This document shows, piece by piece, positions 12,640 through 23,547 of a stretch of 64,000 nucleotides of DNA. Source of the DNA: Melampsora larici-populina 98AG31 (taxonomy: Eukaryota > Basidiomycota > Pucciniomycetes > Pucciniales > Melampsoraceae); the NCBI RefSeq assembly GCF_000204055.1, contig NW_006768789.1, positions 670,243 through 734,242 on the forward strand, read 5' to 3'. How positions within the stretch are numbered: position 1 is the first letter of the stretch; each line of letters begins with the position of its first letter. Below the pieces are notes generated by a model. It did no database searches and was not told where the DNA came from. It saw only the letters and a list, made by a program, of their open reading frames with translations. The position numbers were made by a program, and so were the translations under genes.

Positions 12640-13554
12640 TTAATTTGAGACGGAAGGATTAAGACCTATTCTTGCTGCTAGTTTACTGTACTGTCGATTG
12701 ATAAGTAATCGAGTCCGTAAAACGTAAGTGACTAATGAAAGGATAGTAATGATGACATTACAGAGCTATATGCATCAAATCGTTTTCGTTGTATAAGAAG
12801 AGTTTATCAAAAAGAAATCAAAATCGTTGACTTGAATCGATCAAAATCCTAAACCTCCAAAACCTTCAAAGAAAAACTTACAAAGAATTCATAAAAATCA
12901 GCCCGTTCTTTTGATACTACTCTTTCACAAGCTTCCCAAGTAGGAAATTCAGCACCACCCGAAGCTGTACCAATAGAAGCTTGATGATCTAAATCCATTT
13001 CAACTTGATTTTCAATTCCTTGTGATGATTGATGATCATCAGTAGTTTGATTTAGGATCGGTTCTTCCACTTGATCTGAAGAAATCAATCGTTTTAATAA
13101 TTTAGAAAAAAAGGTGGGTTCAATTTGATGTCTCAAATTTCTTTTATTGATCAATCCAGCCGGATAGGTACCAGGTTGATTTAAGATTGAAGCAATTAAA
13201 GCAGGAGACGAACTTCCTAAATAAAGACAATGTACCATTCTTCGATTTTGAAAGATTTCACATATCGGATTTGATAACTTGAAGAGTCGATCAAAAGATT
13301 CAAAAAGCTTGGTTAGTGAAGTGTTGAGATTGAGTTCAGAATTGTAGATTTTAGAGTGAAATTGAACTTACTTCTTCTTTTGGACAAGGTTGACATGGTC
13401 CTATAGGTCGACAAGCATAATCAGATGTTGAATTTTTAGAAACGTCAGTTGTGGTTGCTGCTGTTGTTGTTGTTGATAGATTGATGATAAGTGAGATTGA
13501 GAATAAGATGAAATTAGATTGAGATGATGTTAACATTTTGATTTTAATTTTCAT
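12640..13554 (-). CDS. Small type I single-pass membrane protein
   Basis: Three exons (13372-13554, 13277-12882 and 12765-12640) join in frame to give 234 aa. The start at 13554 gives a lysine-rich n-region and a hydrophobic signal sequence; a second ATG six codons on (13536) would also serve. Next come a Thr/Asn-rich stretch and a cysteine motif around CRPIGPCQPCPKEE. After the first intron follows NPICEIFQNRRMVHC, then a variable acidic linker and the block WEACERVVSKERADFYEFF. The short third exon encodes a hydrophobic span (LCNVIITILSLVTYVL) and a basic tail ending in LAARIGL. Cysteines outside, one membrane span and a short basic tail recall JTB-type proteins, but that is architecture only. 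Function is unknown, though I believe the core is conserved in other basidiomycetes. Confidence 0.75.
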
Positions 13555-14942
13555 TTTGATCGGTCTTGATTTCAATTTCAGTTTCAATTTCGATTTGGAT
13601 CGTTTTATTTTCGCTAAATCTGAAATTTTCACAATGTCATGTCGATCGATACCTAAATAGACCATTCAGCAAGTTGCGACCATTCTCATTCCCATTGCAA
13701 CCTTTGGAACCTTTTCAGGATCTTTTCACTGACTTCAAGTTCGGACATACCTCTGTAGCAGGATTGCCCCCTTGCATGTTACTATCAAACAAGATTTTGA
13801 TATCTCTCCTGTACGAACGACAGCATCTCACAGCATCCAAACACCCCTTTCATCTATGGCCATGTATCTAACTCTTCATGCTGCAACCCACGCTCAAATA
13901 GCGTGGTTTGAAATGGGAGTCCACCACATGCTGGAAGTCATCCGGGGCAAGCCACTTTGTCTTTACAGTTTGACAAGTTGTAAAATCATTTCCCCAAATG
14001 GACTTCTAACTCAAAGTCCATAAACTTGTAGGGGAGATAAATTAACTCGTCTCAACATGAGGCATTGGAAAAGAAAATTTAGAGGTGACAAGTTTTTCTG
14101 AGCAATTATCATCCAGATCATAAAGCCCTTCTCTCCATACCGTTCTTGCCTCGGTTCTTCCTTTCACAAAGCACAGCGATGCGGCATCACTTTGGAACTA
14201 GATAATTTATGCATAAGCCTAATGTAATATATATCTCTGTGCGCCTCATTCGAGTGATTTTGATCGGGAAGACATCTAAAATGAATGAGCTTCGAACCGG
14301 GCGATGTTCTTACGCTACAAGTTATTTTTTAAAGTTGCTCTCCATTTGGTCAATCCAATTGCTGGGTCCCATTTCTTTAAACAGGCGTAACATAAGTTGC
14401 ATCCCTTGTCCGCCTCCATTGTATGCTCTTGTTCATATCTTCTTTTGCTTTCATCGGTGATCTTAGGGGTGGGTCAGGGGGTAAATCGTCCAGCGGTGAT
14501 GGCCTTCACAGATCATCTGCTGATGGAATTTGATTGATTGGTTTGGCAGACTCTTGCGAGCTTCTTGATACATAACCAAGGTTGCCCTAGCTCAACAGAA
14601 GCCGCCTGCAGAGTCAGTTACCAATGCCCCTGGCGCTGTCGGATGAGGGATTAATGTAGTTGACTGGAGTTTGCCAGGTATCAAAGCTTATAATGACTCA
14701 TGAATGTTGGTCTAATGCTTCTTGCGTATTGTCAAATTAATTATATCAAACATTCCTCAAATTGAGAAAACAACAACAACATCATCATCAACAACAACAA
14801 CATATAAAAATACTCCAAGCCAAGCAAAGACAGTAAGCCTCAAAACTATATTATCCATACTAAAAGAAAAGAAAAATTATTACAAAATCAAGATATGTAC
14901 CATCCAACTTCAAGGTGACCTTAGCACCTCATGATATAATAC
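13555..14942. other. Intergenic with CAA/CAT microsatellite
   Basis: No gene recognised. At 14769-14802 there is a compound trinucleotide microsatellite of CAA units interrupted by CAT units, which creates a Thr/Ser-rich spurious frame. The stretch separates the membrane-protein start from the end of the Uds1 gene. Confidence 0.6.
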
Positions 14943-17900
14943 TTATTGCCTTTCAACTTGTTTTAATTTTAATTTCAAACTACTCATTTCACCTTCTAAA
15001 TCTTCAAATCGATGTCTAGCTTTCACTTCTGATTTCTTCATACTTTCAATCTCATCTTCCCTTTCTTCTAATTCTTTCTTTAAATTTTCAATTTGTTGAT
15101 TTAAATTAGCGATTTGAGTTGTATATGCTTCAGATCGTTTGGCTAATGCGTGAGCTTTCTCTTCGCTTTCCATCAAGTCCTGCGGAGGTGATAAGTGATC
15201 AAATATATAAGTTAATCATTAGGCTTCTTGAACAACGTGTTCTATATAAAAAGCTGGAGGAACGTACATTGAATCTGTCCAACATTGTAGCTGATTGAGT
15301 ATCAGCATACTCTAATCTCTCCTCTAACTCTTTCACCTAAAAAAACCAACAAAACCATTAGTCCAATTCTTCTTTCACAGGCTGATCAAATGATAAAGTA
15401 AATTACCTGTGACTGATATGTCTTCAAAGCTGCTTGACATTCCTCAGCAAGCTTCTGAGCACGAGTAGCATTGTTTTTATACGAGTCTTTTTCAATCTCA
15501 TATTTGATCAACCGATCTACTAATTTCTTATCACTTTCATTCAATAATTTAATCCTTTCTAAAAAGCTGTCAAAAGTATATTCCGACCCTTCTTCAACTG
15601 GTGTTGCTGCTCTTTTACCCAATCCAAACAATCCACCCAGTCCTGATTTTTTAGTAGGTTGTGCTTCATATCCCAGTCTGAAGGCTCCTAGATCTGCATC
15701 ATGTTCAAGTCGTGCTCTTGTTTCTGCGTTGGCTGGTAAACTCTTGAATAATTCTCGGAGTGCTTTCTCAACTACATTTGCGCTCGTGGTCGCTTCTTCT
15801 ATTCGTTTTTCAGCAGCTGCCAGTTGTTGAGTGACGGTCTCCAATTCGCTCGATGTTGTGGTTGCTGCCGGAGTATGAGAGGATTGAAGTTCGAAAAGCT
15901 TAGTCTCTAGTTCAGCCACTTGAGTTGATAGTATCGTTCGCTCGTCCATCTGAGCTTGAGAAGCTTGTTCATGCGATTGCCTCTCAGTTTCCAGTGTGGA
16001 CTCGTGCTGGGTAGTGATGATCTTCAAATGATTTTCGAGATGACCGATTAGCTCATTCATCCACTCCATACGTCCTTCCATGCTTATTTGACTCGGCGCT
16101 CCCCTCAAGAATTGAGCAAATGATGCGTTGGTCAATGTAACTTGGGTACTAACGCCACTAAATTTCTCAAGAAGTTTCTCCCATTCAGCTGAATGGTTGG
16201 AAAGAGGCTCGTCGATGTCGTCTTTCGCTTTCTCTTCTGCTTGTTGGTCACTTTGGGCTTTGAGATCTTCCACGCTTTTGTTGAGAGTGATGTTTTCAGC
16301 CTCCAGTTTTTCAACCATCGACCGGAAGTTGTCTAATTGAGCGATGGCTTCACGCCTCTCGGACTCTTTGCTTGACAATTGTTCAGCAAGTGTTTGGTAT
16401 TGACGCTCAGAATCGGCCTTCTGGTCTGCAAGTCTGGTCACGGCGGCCTGAAGCGCGGCCAGCTCGATTCGGACAGAGTCCTTTGCTTCTTCAGCGGTCT
16501 CAAGTTCAGATCTAAGACGGTCTACGTCAGCTTCAAGTTGGCGCTGGGAAGCTTCAGCTGCTCGTGCTCTGGCTTCAGCATCACTAGTCCGGGTTGAGAA
16601 GGCTTGCTTGTCTCCACTGAGTTGAGAACGTTCCCGCTCTAGATCAGCAGCAAGGGAATCGACCTCTCGGCGAAGTCGATCAAGTTCCTGGGTGTGGGTC
16701 TGATCAGTCTGGTGTCGCACGCGTTCATTCTCTAGTTTGAGTTCACGTTCAACGCGCTTCAAATCATTTGCTTGGTTGCTTGTTCGATTGGTTTCGGCTA
16801 ATACACTTTGCTGACGTAAGTTGGCAAGTTCGGCTCGAAGCTGTTCAAGATCGCTAGTTTGCTGTGCAATCGTCTTTTCGTACTGGAGTAATTGCCCAGT
16901 GTCCAAGGTTAGATTCGAGGCACTACGAGGACTGGGGTGTGAAGCCTGATGATGATCGAGGCCATGGCGATTGTTTGCAAAGAGATGTGGGCCGTCAAAT
17001 CTATCGGATGAGAGAATGGTGCAGCGGGAAGCATCGGTGAGAGAAGGGCTAGGGGACCGATGTTGATCGGCTTGGCGGTGATTAGATGCCGACCGAGTGG
17101 GACTTTGACCGAAGGAAGATGAGTAGTCTGAAGGCTGATTTTGTTCAAGCTTCTTGAGACTCAAAGAAAGGGTAGCTGAGAGATGTTGTAGAAGTTTGGT
17201 ACTTATTTCACTGAGTTCAGATTGAATGCGAGCTTTCTCATCACGAAGTTGCTCGAGACGTTGGTTGGAATGCTCCAGATTTGAGTCATTTTGATTGACA
17301 TCAGACTCGGCGAGGGTGAGAGTAGCATCATGAATCTTTTTCTCAAGTACCAGATTGTTTGAAATAGAAGTGAGTCGGTTCTCAAGTTTCATTTGATCCT
17401 GATTTGAGAGAGAGGGAGTAGGAAAGTCAGAATGGGTGCACTATCAAGAAGGGAAAGAGGAAAAAATATCAGACCTTCTTTAGCTGCTGGACACGATTGA
17501 ATGATAAAATTTGAAATGAGCTAGCTTCCACTAGAGCTTGACCAGACAGAAGTTCAAGCATCATTTTGGACTTCAAGTCGGGTCCCAATAAGACATGTTT
17601 AGTACTCGGTGAGCGTGCGGGACCTCGGGACGAGTCGGAGAAGGAAGTTGCGGAATCTGAACGATTGCGTTGATCGAGTCGAATTGTTTTTGAGGCTGGC
17701 TCGTGAGTATTTGGGAATCGTGTATGAGAAGGAGAGTTTGAAAACGATCCAGCTTGGCTAGAGCCGAATGGTAAACGTTCAGGTGAGAATACATCATCGA
17801 GTGAACCGAAGGGATCAGAATTTATTGATTGAGATCGAGAGTTCGAAGGACTGAAGTCAACTTGACTTGAACGAAGGGGATCGGTTTGATAGTTAGTTGT

Positions 17901-17966
17901 AGAATGTGAGTTGTTGGTAGGACTGGTAGTGTTAGATTGGAACGCGTTTCCGAACATCCGACGCAT
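14943..17966 (-). CDS. Uds1-domain coiled-coil protein
   Basis: Four exons (17475-17966, 15407-17398, 15268-15336 and 14943-15179), all GT-AG and in phase, give 929 aa. The first 115 or so residues are Ser/Asn/Pro-rich and disordered. Residues about 120-200 (from KHVLLGPDLKSKMMLELLSG to LEKKIHDATLTL) match the Uds1 (up-regulated during septation) domain known from fission yeast and other fungi. A Ser-rich linker follows, and from about 300 to the end the protein is long heptad-type coiled coil rich in Glu, Gln, Lys and Leu. A break in the coil near residues 600-640 (GLGGLFGLGKRA) holds glycines. Family members are linked to septation and cell polarity; a cytoplasmic scaffold role is inference. 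The long second exon removes doubt about frame. Confidence 0.88.
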
Positions 17967-19532
17967 TTTGCCTTAGGTATACTAGATAATCAGAGTATTA
18001 AGTGATTTCTTCTTGATTTGTTGAGGAGTTGATTCAAGACGCATACAAGCAGCGTCGCCCCAAAAGCCACACTGACACCACAATCAGATGATTCGATCTG
18101 TAAAGCACCGGTGGTGGTCAGATATGGTGGTGTATGTACGATCGGGTGTTAATGAAGATAGATCTGCGCAGTCAGGTCACAGTATACACACAGCTGAAAT
18201 ACTCCTTGAAGCGTTCTCTCTTGAGCCGGTCCACCTATTAATCCTGATTGAAGCCTTGAAGGGAAGTGAGTGAGTGGTGATTCAGATCAAAGGTACAAAA
18301 GATAAATAAGAGGTGAAGATAAAGTGAATGTGGTGCTACAAATCGGTGCCAGTCGTTGAGCTTCGTAGAGTAACAGAGTTGTGGTGGGAATCGGGATTGG
18401 AGGGAAGGTGACCAGAGTTGACCCTAAATTATCAAAAAAAGGTCAAAACCACCTTACGGAGCCAAAACTAGACTTTCTGCCTCAATACGATCGCTATGTA
18501 CCGTATCGCAGGGGGCACAATACATAATAATTAGGATACGTAGCCAAGAGTCAGGTGAGCCAAGAGCTTAACCACCCTGACATTTGATGGAGTTCATCTT
18601 AGCCGAGCAGAGAGGGCTTTGTTAAGCTAAGATTTCAATCCAAGGCCACATGGGTGCCAAAGTGCACAAATTGAAGTGTCAGTAAATATCAGTGTTGCAG
18701 CCAGAATTTGCAGGTGCTGCAAACTGGTCTATGCAGTCAAACTGCCCTCGTGAGTACCGTAAATAAGGTCAGACAAAGAGAGTTTGAAGCAATCAAACAA
18801 GAAAGGTGTGTGATGGACCAATTGGCTGGAACACTCATATTTTCCCACTGAGGATCAAACCTCAAACACCAGTTTTGTGTCCTCCTGCAATGTCACGCCT
18901 ACTATCATTCTATTATATGTTGGGCATTGAGAAGGAATGATGAAGTTCTTTGCTGCTTTGATGAAGCTTAAACTTCAAAACTTACCACTGAAAACCAAAA
19001 AAATACAGGCCTTTCTGTGCTAAATCCAGACAAGAACTGAAATATGAACTTTTTTCAATTTTTCTCCATGTCCAACATATGATGGAATGGTGGTAAACTC
19101 TCCCTTAAAGACTATGCAATTGAAATCAGCCAAAAAATGGGGGGTCCAAAATTTCATGGTATGAAGAAGTCATATCCTTTGCACAAATTGGGGGTTCAGC
19201 TTGTTTGACCCCAACCAATGATCAATAATTCTGATAGCCTTTTACAGTTTTTGAAATCTATGGACACACTTTAAATAGAAAAAGTGTCATAAATTGTAGG
19301 ATATGAAACTATTGCCCTTGTTCTGTAAATGTGCATGAGTCTTGTGAATCTTTAGAAGTTTATTCTTTGAAATGATTTTAACACATGGTTCATCATAGTT
19401 CTTTGATTTAAAGTGTTTCAGACAAATATAGTTGAAGATCTCTGAGTTTAAATTTTATGTAATTGTGCAAATAAAAACCCTCAACTCTTACAAACCCCAA
19501 TCCTGACTGATATATTGATATAATATCAAACC
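17967..19532. other. Intergenic between divergent genes
   Basis: This lies between the start of the minus-strand Uds1 gene and the start of the plus-strand secreted-protein gene, so it should hold both promoters. No gene or element with clear ends was found. Confidence 0.5.
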
Positions 19533-21156
19533 ATGATACTCACTCAAATATTTAGTCTATGGATTTCATTCCAGTTCTCTTTATCATGGGCCTTGGAAGA
19601 TCATGAAAATCCAGAATTGGCAAGAAGAGTCTACACAGGGAATTTTATTGATCATGGAATTTCAACAGAGACTTACGGACAAGATGGCCTCTGGAGGATT
19701 GATAACCAATACCCAATGTATGCAGATCTTGCAGAGCTTCCAGATGAAGATTTATTCATTGATCATTCAGCTCAGGGAAATGGAATGAACTTAAACATGA
19801 ACTGGGCCAGTCCTGGTGGAGCTTTATTTCTCTCCAGAACCTCAGAAGAAGCTTCAGGAGTAGGTCATCTCAAAGATCCATATCTGATTGCAGGAAGGAA
19901 ACTACACAATCCACCAGAGATGACATTTGATATTCAGGAAAAAAATGGCCCAACATTTGAAGAAGGACCCTGTCTCAAGTCAAAAGCATTGCAACAAGTA
20001 AATTACCTCAACAAAAATCCACTCCCTGGGAATCAAGAGTATGGAAGTCAATACAACAGCCCACTTTCTGAGACTATAGGCTCTGAAGACTATGAATGTG
20101 GAAATAAAAAAATGAGATTAACTTTGAGCAATGTGGAAGGCCAACAAGAAAATCCAATTGCAATAGATACAAATCTTGATTTCTCCAAGAGGACCAGATA
20201 TTCTTCACCAGAAGACACCAGTAACACTCACAACATGTCAGGGGGTGAAGATTTACCTACAGTGACCAAAAGAAAAGAAAAATTCTTTGAGATGAGGGAA
20301 CAGGTTCGCAAGGATTCTTTACTAAATATACCCAATGATCATGAAAGAGCTACAGAATTTCAATCAATTTTTGGGAGTGATCTGGGGAGAAAAGTAATTA
20401 AAGAATATCCAAGGGATTTCTCTCAGATGTTTCTCTTTTGGCATGAGGTTGACTTTACAGTCAGATACTTATCACAGAAATATCTTGGACTAGATCCTAC
20501 AAGTTGGGACAGTGTATCTACGTGGACTTTGGAGCACGGTGTTTTCCCACTCTACATTCATCAAACATCTCATCTGCACCGTTTGTTTGAAGGAAGGTGC
20601 AGGGAATACCCATTCCACAACATTTCTCAAGCTTTTAAATCTGCAATAAACCACTTCAAACAATGGATACAGAAAGATCTTGACAAATTGGCACTAGGAT
20701 TGGCAAACTATAGGCCAATATATGACAGCAAACAAAGCCATGTGGTACTAGCAGATATATTTTCCACAATCAAAGGCAATTCTATAACAACCCTAGAAGT
20801 TACCTCAACTTATAAGAAGTGGTCTCCAATTTCTTGGAAAATTACCCTGGATTGGATATCAAAGGTTCATCCAACTAGTCCCTCAATTCTAAACGTGCGA
20901 GAAATGAGATCCTCTTATGTCAACAATATAAAACAGCAATATAGTTTGAAAGACCGTCCATATAAGTGGGAGGAATTCAAGGAAGTGGTGTGCTTTTTGA
21001 TTCTATTTCTACTACAGCATTTTTCTTGAACTAATGATTTATTTCTGTGTTATGTCTTAGTTCAAGTATCCAAAACCCAGGAAACTTCCATTTGTTTGGA
21101 AAAAAGACCTTCTAAGGAGTAATGAAAGCTCAATTGGAACATCATTGAATAGATAA
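19533..21156 (+). CDS. Predicted secreted protein of unknown function
   Basis: Two exons (19533-20987 and 21061-21156) joined by a GT-AG intron give 516 aa. The first 20 or so residues (MILTQIFSLWISFQFSLSWA) form a classical hydrophobic signal peptide, and no later membrane span is seen. The middle is low-complexity and charged. The C-terminal half, from about residue 260, looks globular and is rich in aromatic and charged residues (FLFWHEVDFTVRYLS, WKITLDWISKVHP). There are few cysteines. No enzyme motif is visible. Length, signal peptide, lack of a known domain and the surrounding repeat-rich DNA fit the large lineage-specific secreted protein families of rust fungi, so an infection-related role is possible but unproven. 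The frame is open over nearly 1.5 kb, which strongly supports a real gene. Confidence 0.8.
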
Positions 21157-21564
21157 AATCTTTGCATTAATACTAAAAAAAATGAAGTTTCATTGAAAGA
21201 AGGCTCTCCTCCAAATATATGATAACCATGTAGTTACCATTTTTTGATGTTTTCACTCTTTATCTCATTGAAACTCAAACCACTCTACTTTCAGCAGCAG
21301 TTGAAGTGCAGTTGTGCAGCCACTGGGGTATCTGCTATGCATATCAAAAAACTTATTTTAGCCTGTGAACTAAACACTAAAGGTTTAAACTCCCATAATA
21401 GATCTGGCACTGTACATCTAAGAATAAAGCTAGCCTTCTTGACTCTCATCAAGTTTTCATTACCATCTTTATTGTTTTCCTGTGACTTGGACTGCTCAAT
21501 CTGTCTGTTTTCTATGTCTGGTCTTTTTGCTGAATTTATGTATTCAGCATTATTTTGAATATCT

Positions 21565-21882
21565 TTGGCTGATCCCATCTTACATAGCACTTTTCCATGT
21601 GGTGACCTGCATGGCAAGAATATGCATAGTGGTTCCACCATTATACTGAGAGACAAACAGGTAAGCTGTGACAATCAGGGACTGGCTACAGTGACAGCAC
21701 AGACTCTGCAATGCAACCAGAACGGGTTAGGAGCTGTTGTATTGTGCAGCAATTCTGGTGTTGATCCCTTTCGGAAGCTTGAGGGAGTATATGTTGGGTG
21801 CCAAGAACCAGTCTTTAAGACACAAGACATCATACTGATCAAACGGAACTGGAAGAATTTTCTCTTACTTCAGTTGAAGTAA
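21565..21882 (+). CDS. Possible Cys-containing small exon
   Basis: An open frame here contains a protein-like stretch with spaced cysteines and glycines (FPCGDLHGKNMHSGST, KQVSCDNQGLATVTAQTLQC). It is preceded by a plausible splice acceptor (ACATAG) at about 21585. No upstream exon with a convincing start and signal peptide could be joined. It may be an exon of a small secreted protein, a relic, or chance. Confidence 0.25.
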   Translation: MADPILHSTFPCGDLHGKNMHSGSTIILRDKQVSCDNQGLATVTAQTLQCNQNGLGAVVLCSNSGVDPFRKLEGVYVGCQEPVFKTQDIILIKRNWKNFLLLQLK

Positions 21883-23547
21883 AATCAACTATTATATGTC
21901 ATATGCATGGTAAATTCTTGTTCCCCTTTTGTCTGGTGCTGAGTGATTTTGTTTCAGGAAGTTGCACAATGAATAGGCTGTTGTGCTGACCTGTTCTCCT
22001 ATATGGATTTCATGTGTAGCCATAAGATCAAAGTAGAAAACTCATAGGACAGAAGGGACATCATCTTCAAAACAATGAGCATACGAAGAATAATCCACCA
22101 CAGTTAACTCATACCTGAATGAGTCTGTTGAGCTTCATTATCATAATGTTTCCATTAGGTGCTAGGTGAGTGGAAGGGTTCTATGGCCAATAATTTCACA
22201 TGTATACTGGTTGGATGATTTATCTGAATGGACAAGAGGCAATATCGCAAGAGCTGCGCACTATATTGCAGTTGCTGTGCGGTTGCGTAGTGCTTTTGGG
22301 CGCCGCAATGGTACCACAATATATAGTGGTGCCAGCGCTCTGCAACCTGGGATCAAGAACCCCGGTTCTTGCAAAAACGGCACTGCAATTGTGGTTTTAA
22401 AGGAAAATTGCATGTAATTTTCCCAATATTTATTCATAAAGTCTATGTATACATGAACTCTCTGAAAATAAAAACATACAATGGCCATATCAAACTAAAA
22501 TTGAAGCTCTGGAATTTGTAAGAGATTTGTTTGAAATGTGGGTTCAAAACAACCTACAAGATTTTTTCTTAAAGATTGGTGAAAGAGAGTATGATTATGA
22601 TACCAGAAAACCAAAGGATGTCAAGAAGAATTGAAATCATCCAAAGGATCTGATCAAGTCATTTTCACAATTTAGAGGTTTCTAGTGAAGTAGATATGTA
22701 ATTGGTCACAAATCTCTTGGGAAATGACCATTAGTTGGATGCTTGAGGTTCATTCAATTATGCTTCCAGTGATTGAGTTGACCAGATAAAGCTTACATGA
22801 TATATATTCCTATCATAGCACAACATCAAATTTCAAAAAGTCATTCAATTTCATCTTGTTGGGGGGACTTCAAAGAATCAGTTAGTGGTCATTTGTTTTT
22901 TAACTCTTGCATTTCTTCAACAAATACCTGATTCATTGATCATGGATCTTAGCTTTTTAGTTTCAATTTCCTAAATCAAGGAAAACTCACATGAATCTTT
23001 TAGTAGCCTCAGATTCTATAGAATCTAAATGCAGCCCAAATTAATCTTCCTTCTCTCTGCATGTCAATGTTTATCTTCTCCCTATTGAGCTCAAGTGTGC
23101 CTATTCAGGGCAACAAAGCTATATTTCAAACAAAAGTTCATTAAAGGATAAAATACTCATGATTTTTCTGACTCTCGATTCTAATTTTTCATCTTAATTT
23201 CTCTCTCCTTATTAAACAAAAATGAAAATCAATTTTTTCCTACTCTTTACTTATAACAACAAGGTATATTCTCCAACATTTGTAACAACCCATATAGAAA
23301 GGAACCATGAGTCTGAGATACAAGATAGTGAGAAAAACAGAGATAGAGAGAAAATGATAATAAATAATGATTCAACAAAAAGAGTCAAACAAGAAACAAG
23401 AAAGAAATTATAATTCATATTCAACATATTCAATAACCATCCATCATTTTTCTTCCATAGATCTCAAGGGAACTTCATAACTTCATAAATTCATACACCA
23501 TTTGATTTTGGTTTGCATTAACCATTCAAGATATCATTTTTTTGTAA
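21883..23547. other. Intergenic, no gene seen
   Basis: Mostly AT-rich. At about 22235-22400 there is a locally GC-richer patch with short inverted repeats such as GGTACCAC/GTGGTGCC and similar TTGCAGT blocks on both sides. It could be a small transposon, but no target duplication was seen. The end of the region is probably the 3' untranslated region of the kelch gene. Confidence 0.45.

Noticed and set aside
14722..14934. Thr/Ser-rich ORF
   Set aside because: It is the translation of a CAA/CAT microsatellite plus flanking AT-rich DNA.
22235..22400. Possible MITE in a GC-richer patch
   Set aside because: Short similar blocks face each other, but no consistent terminal repeat or target duplication could be defined.
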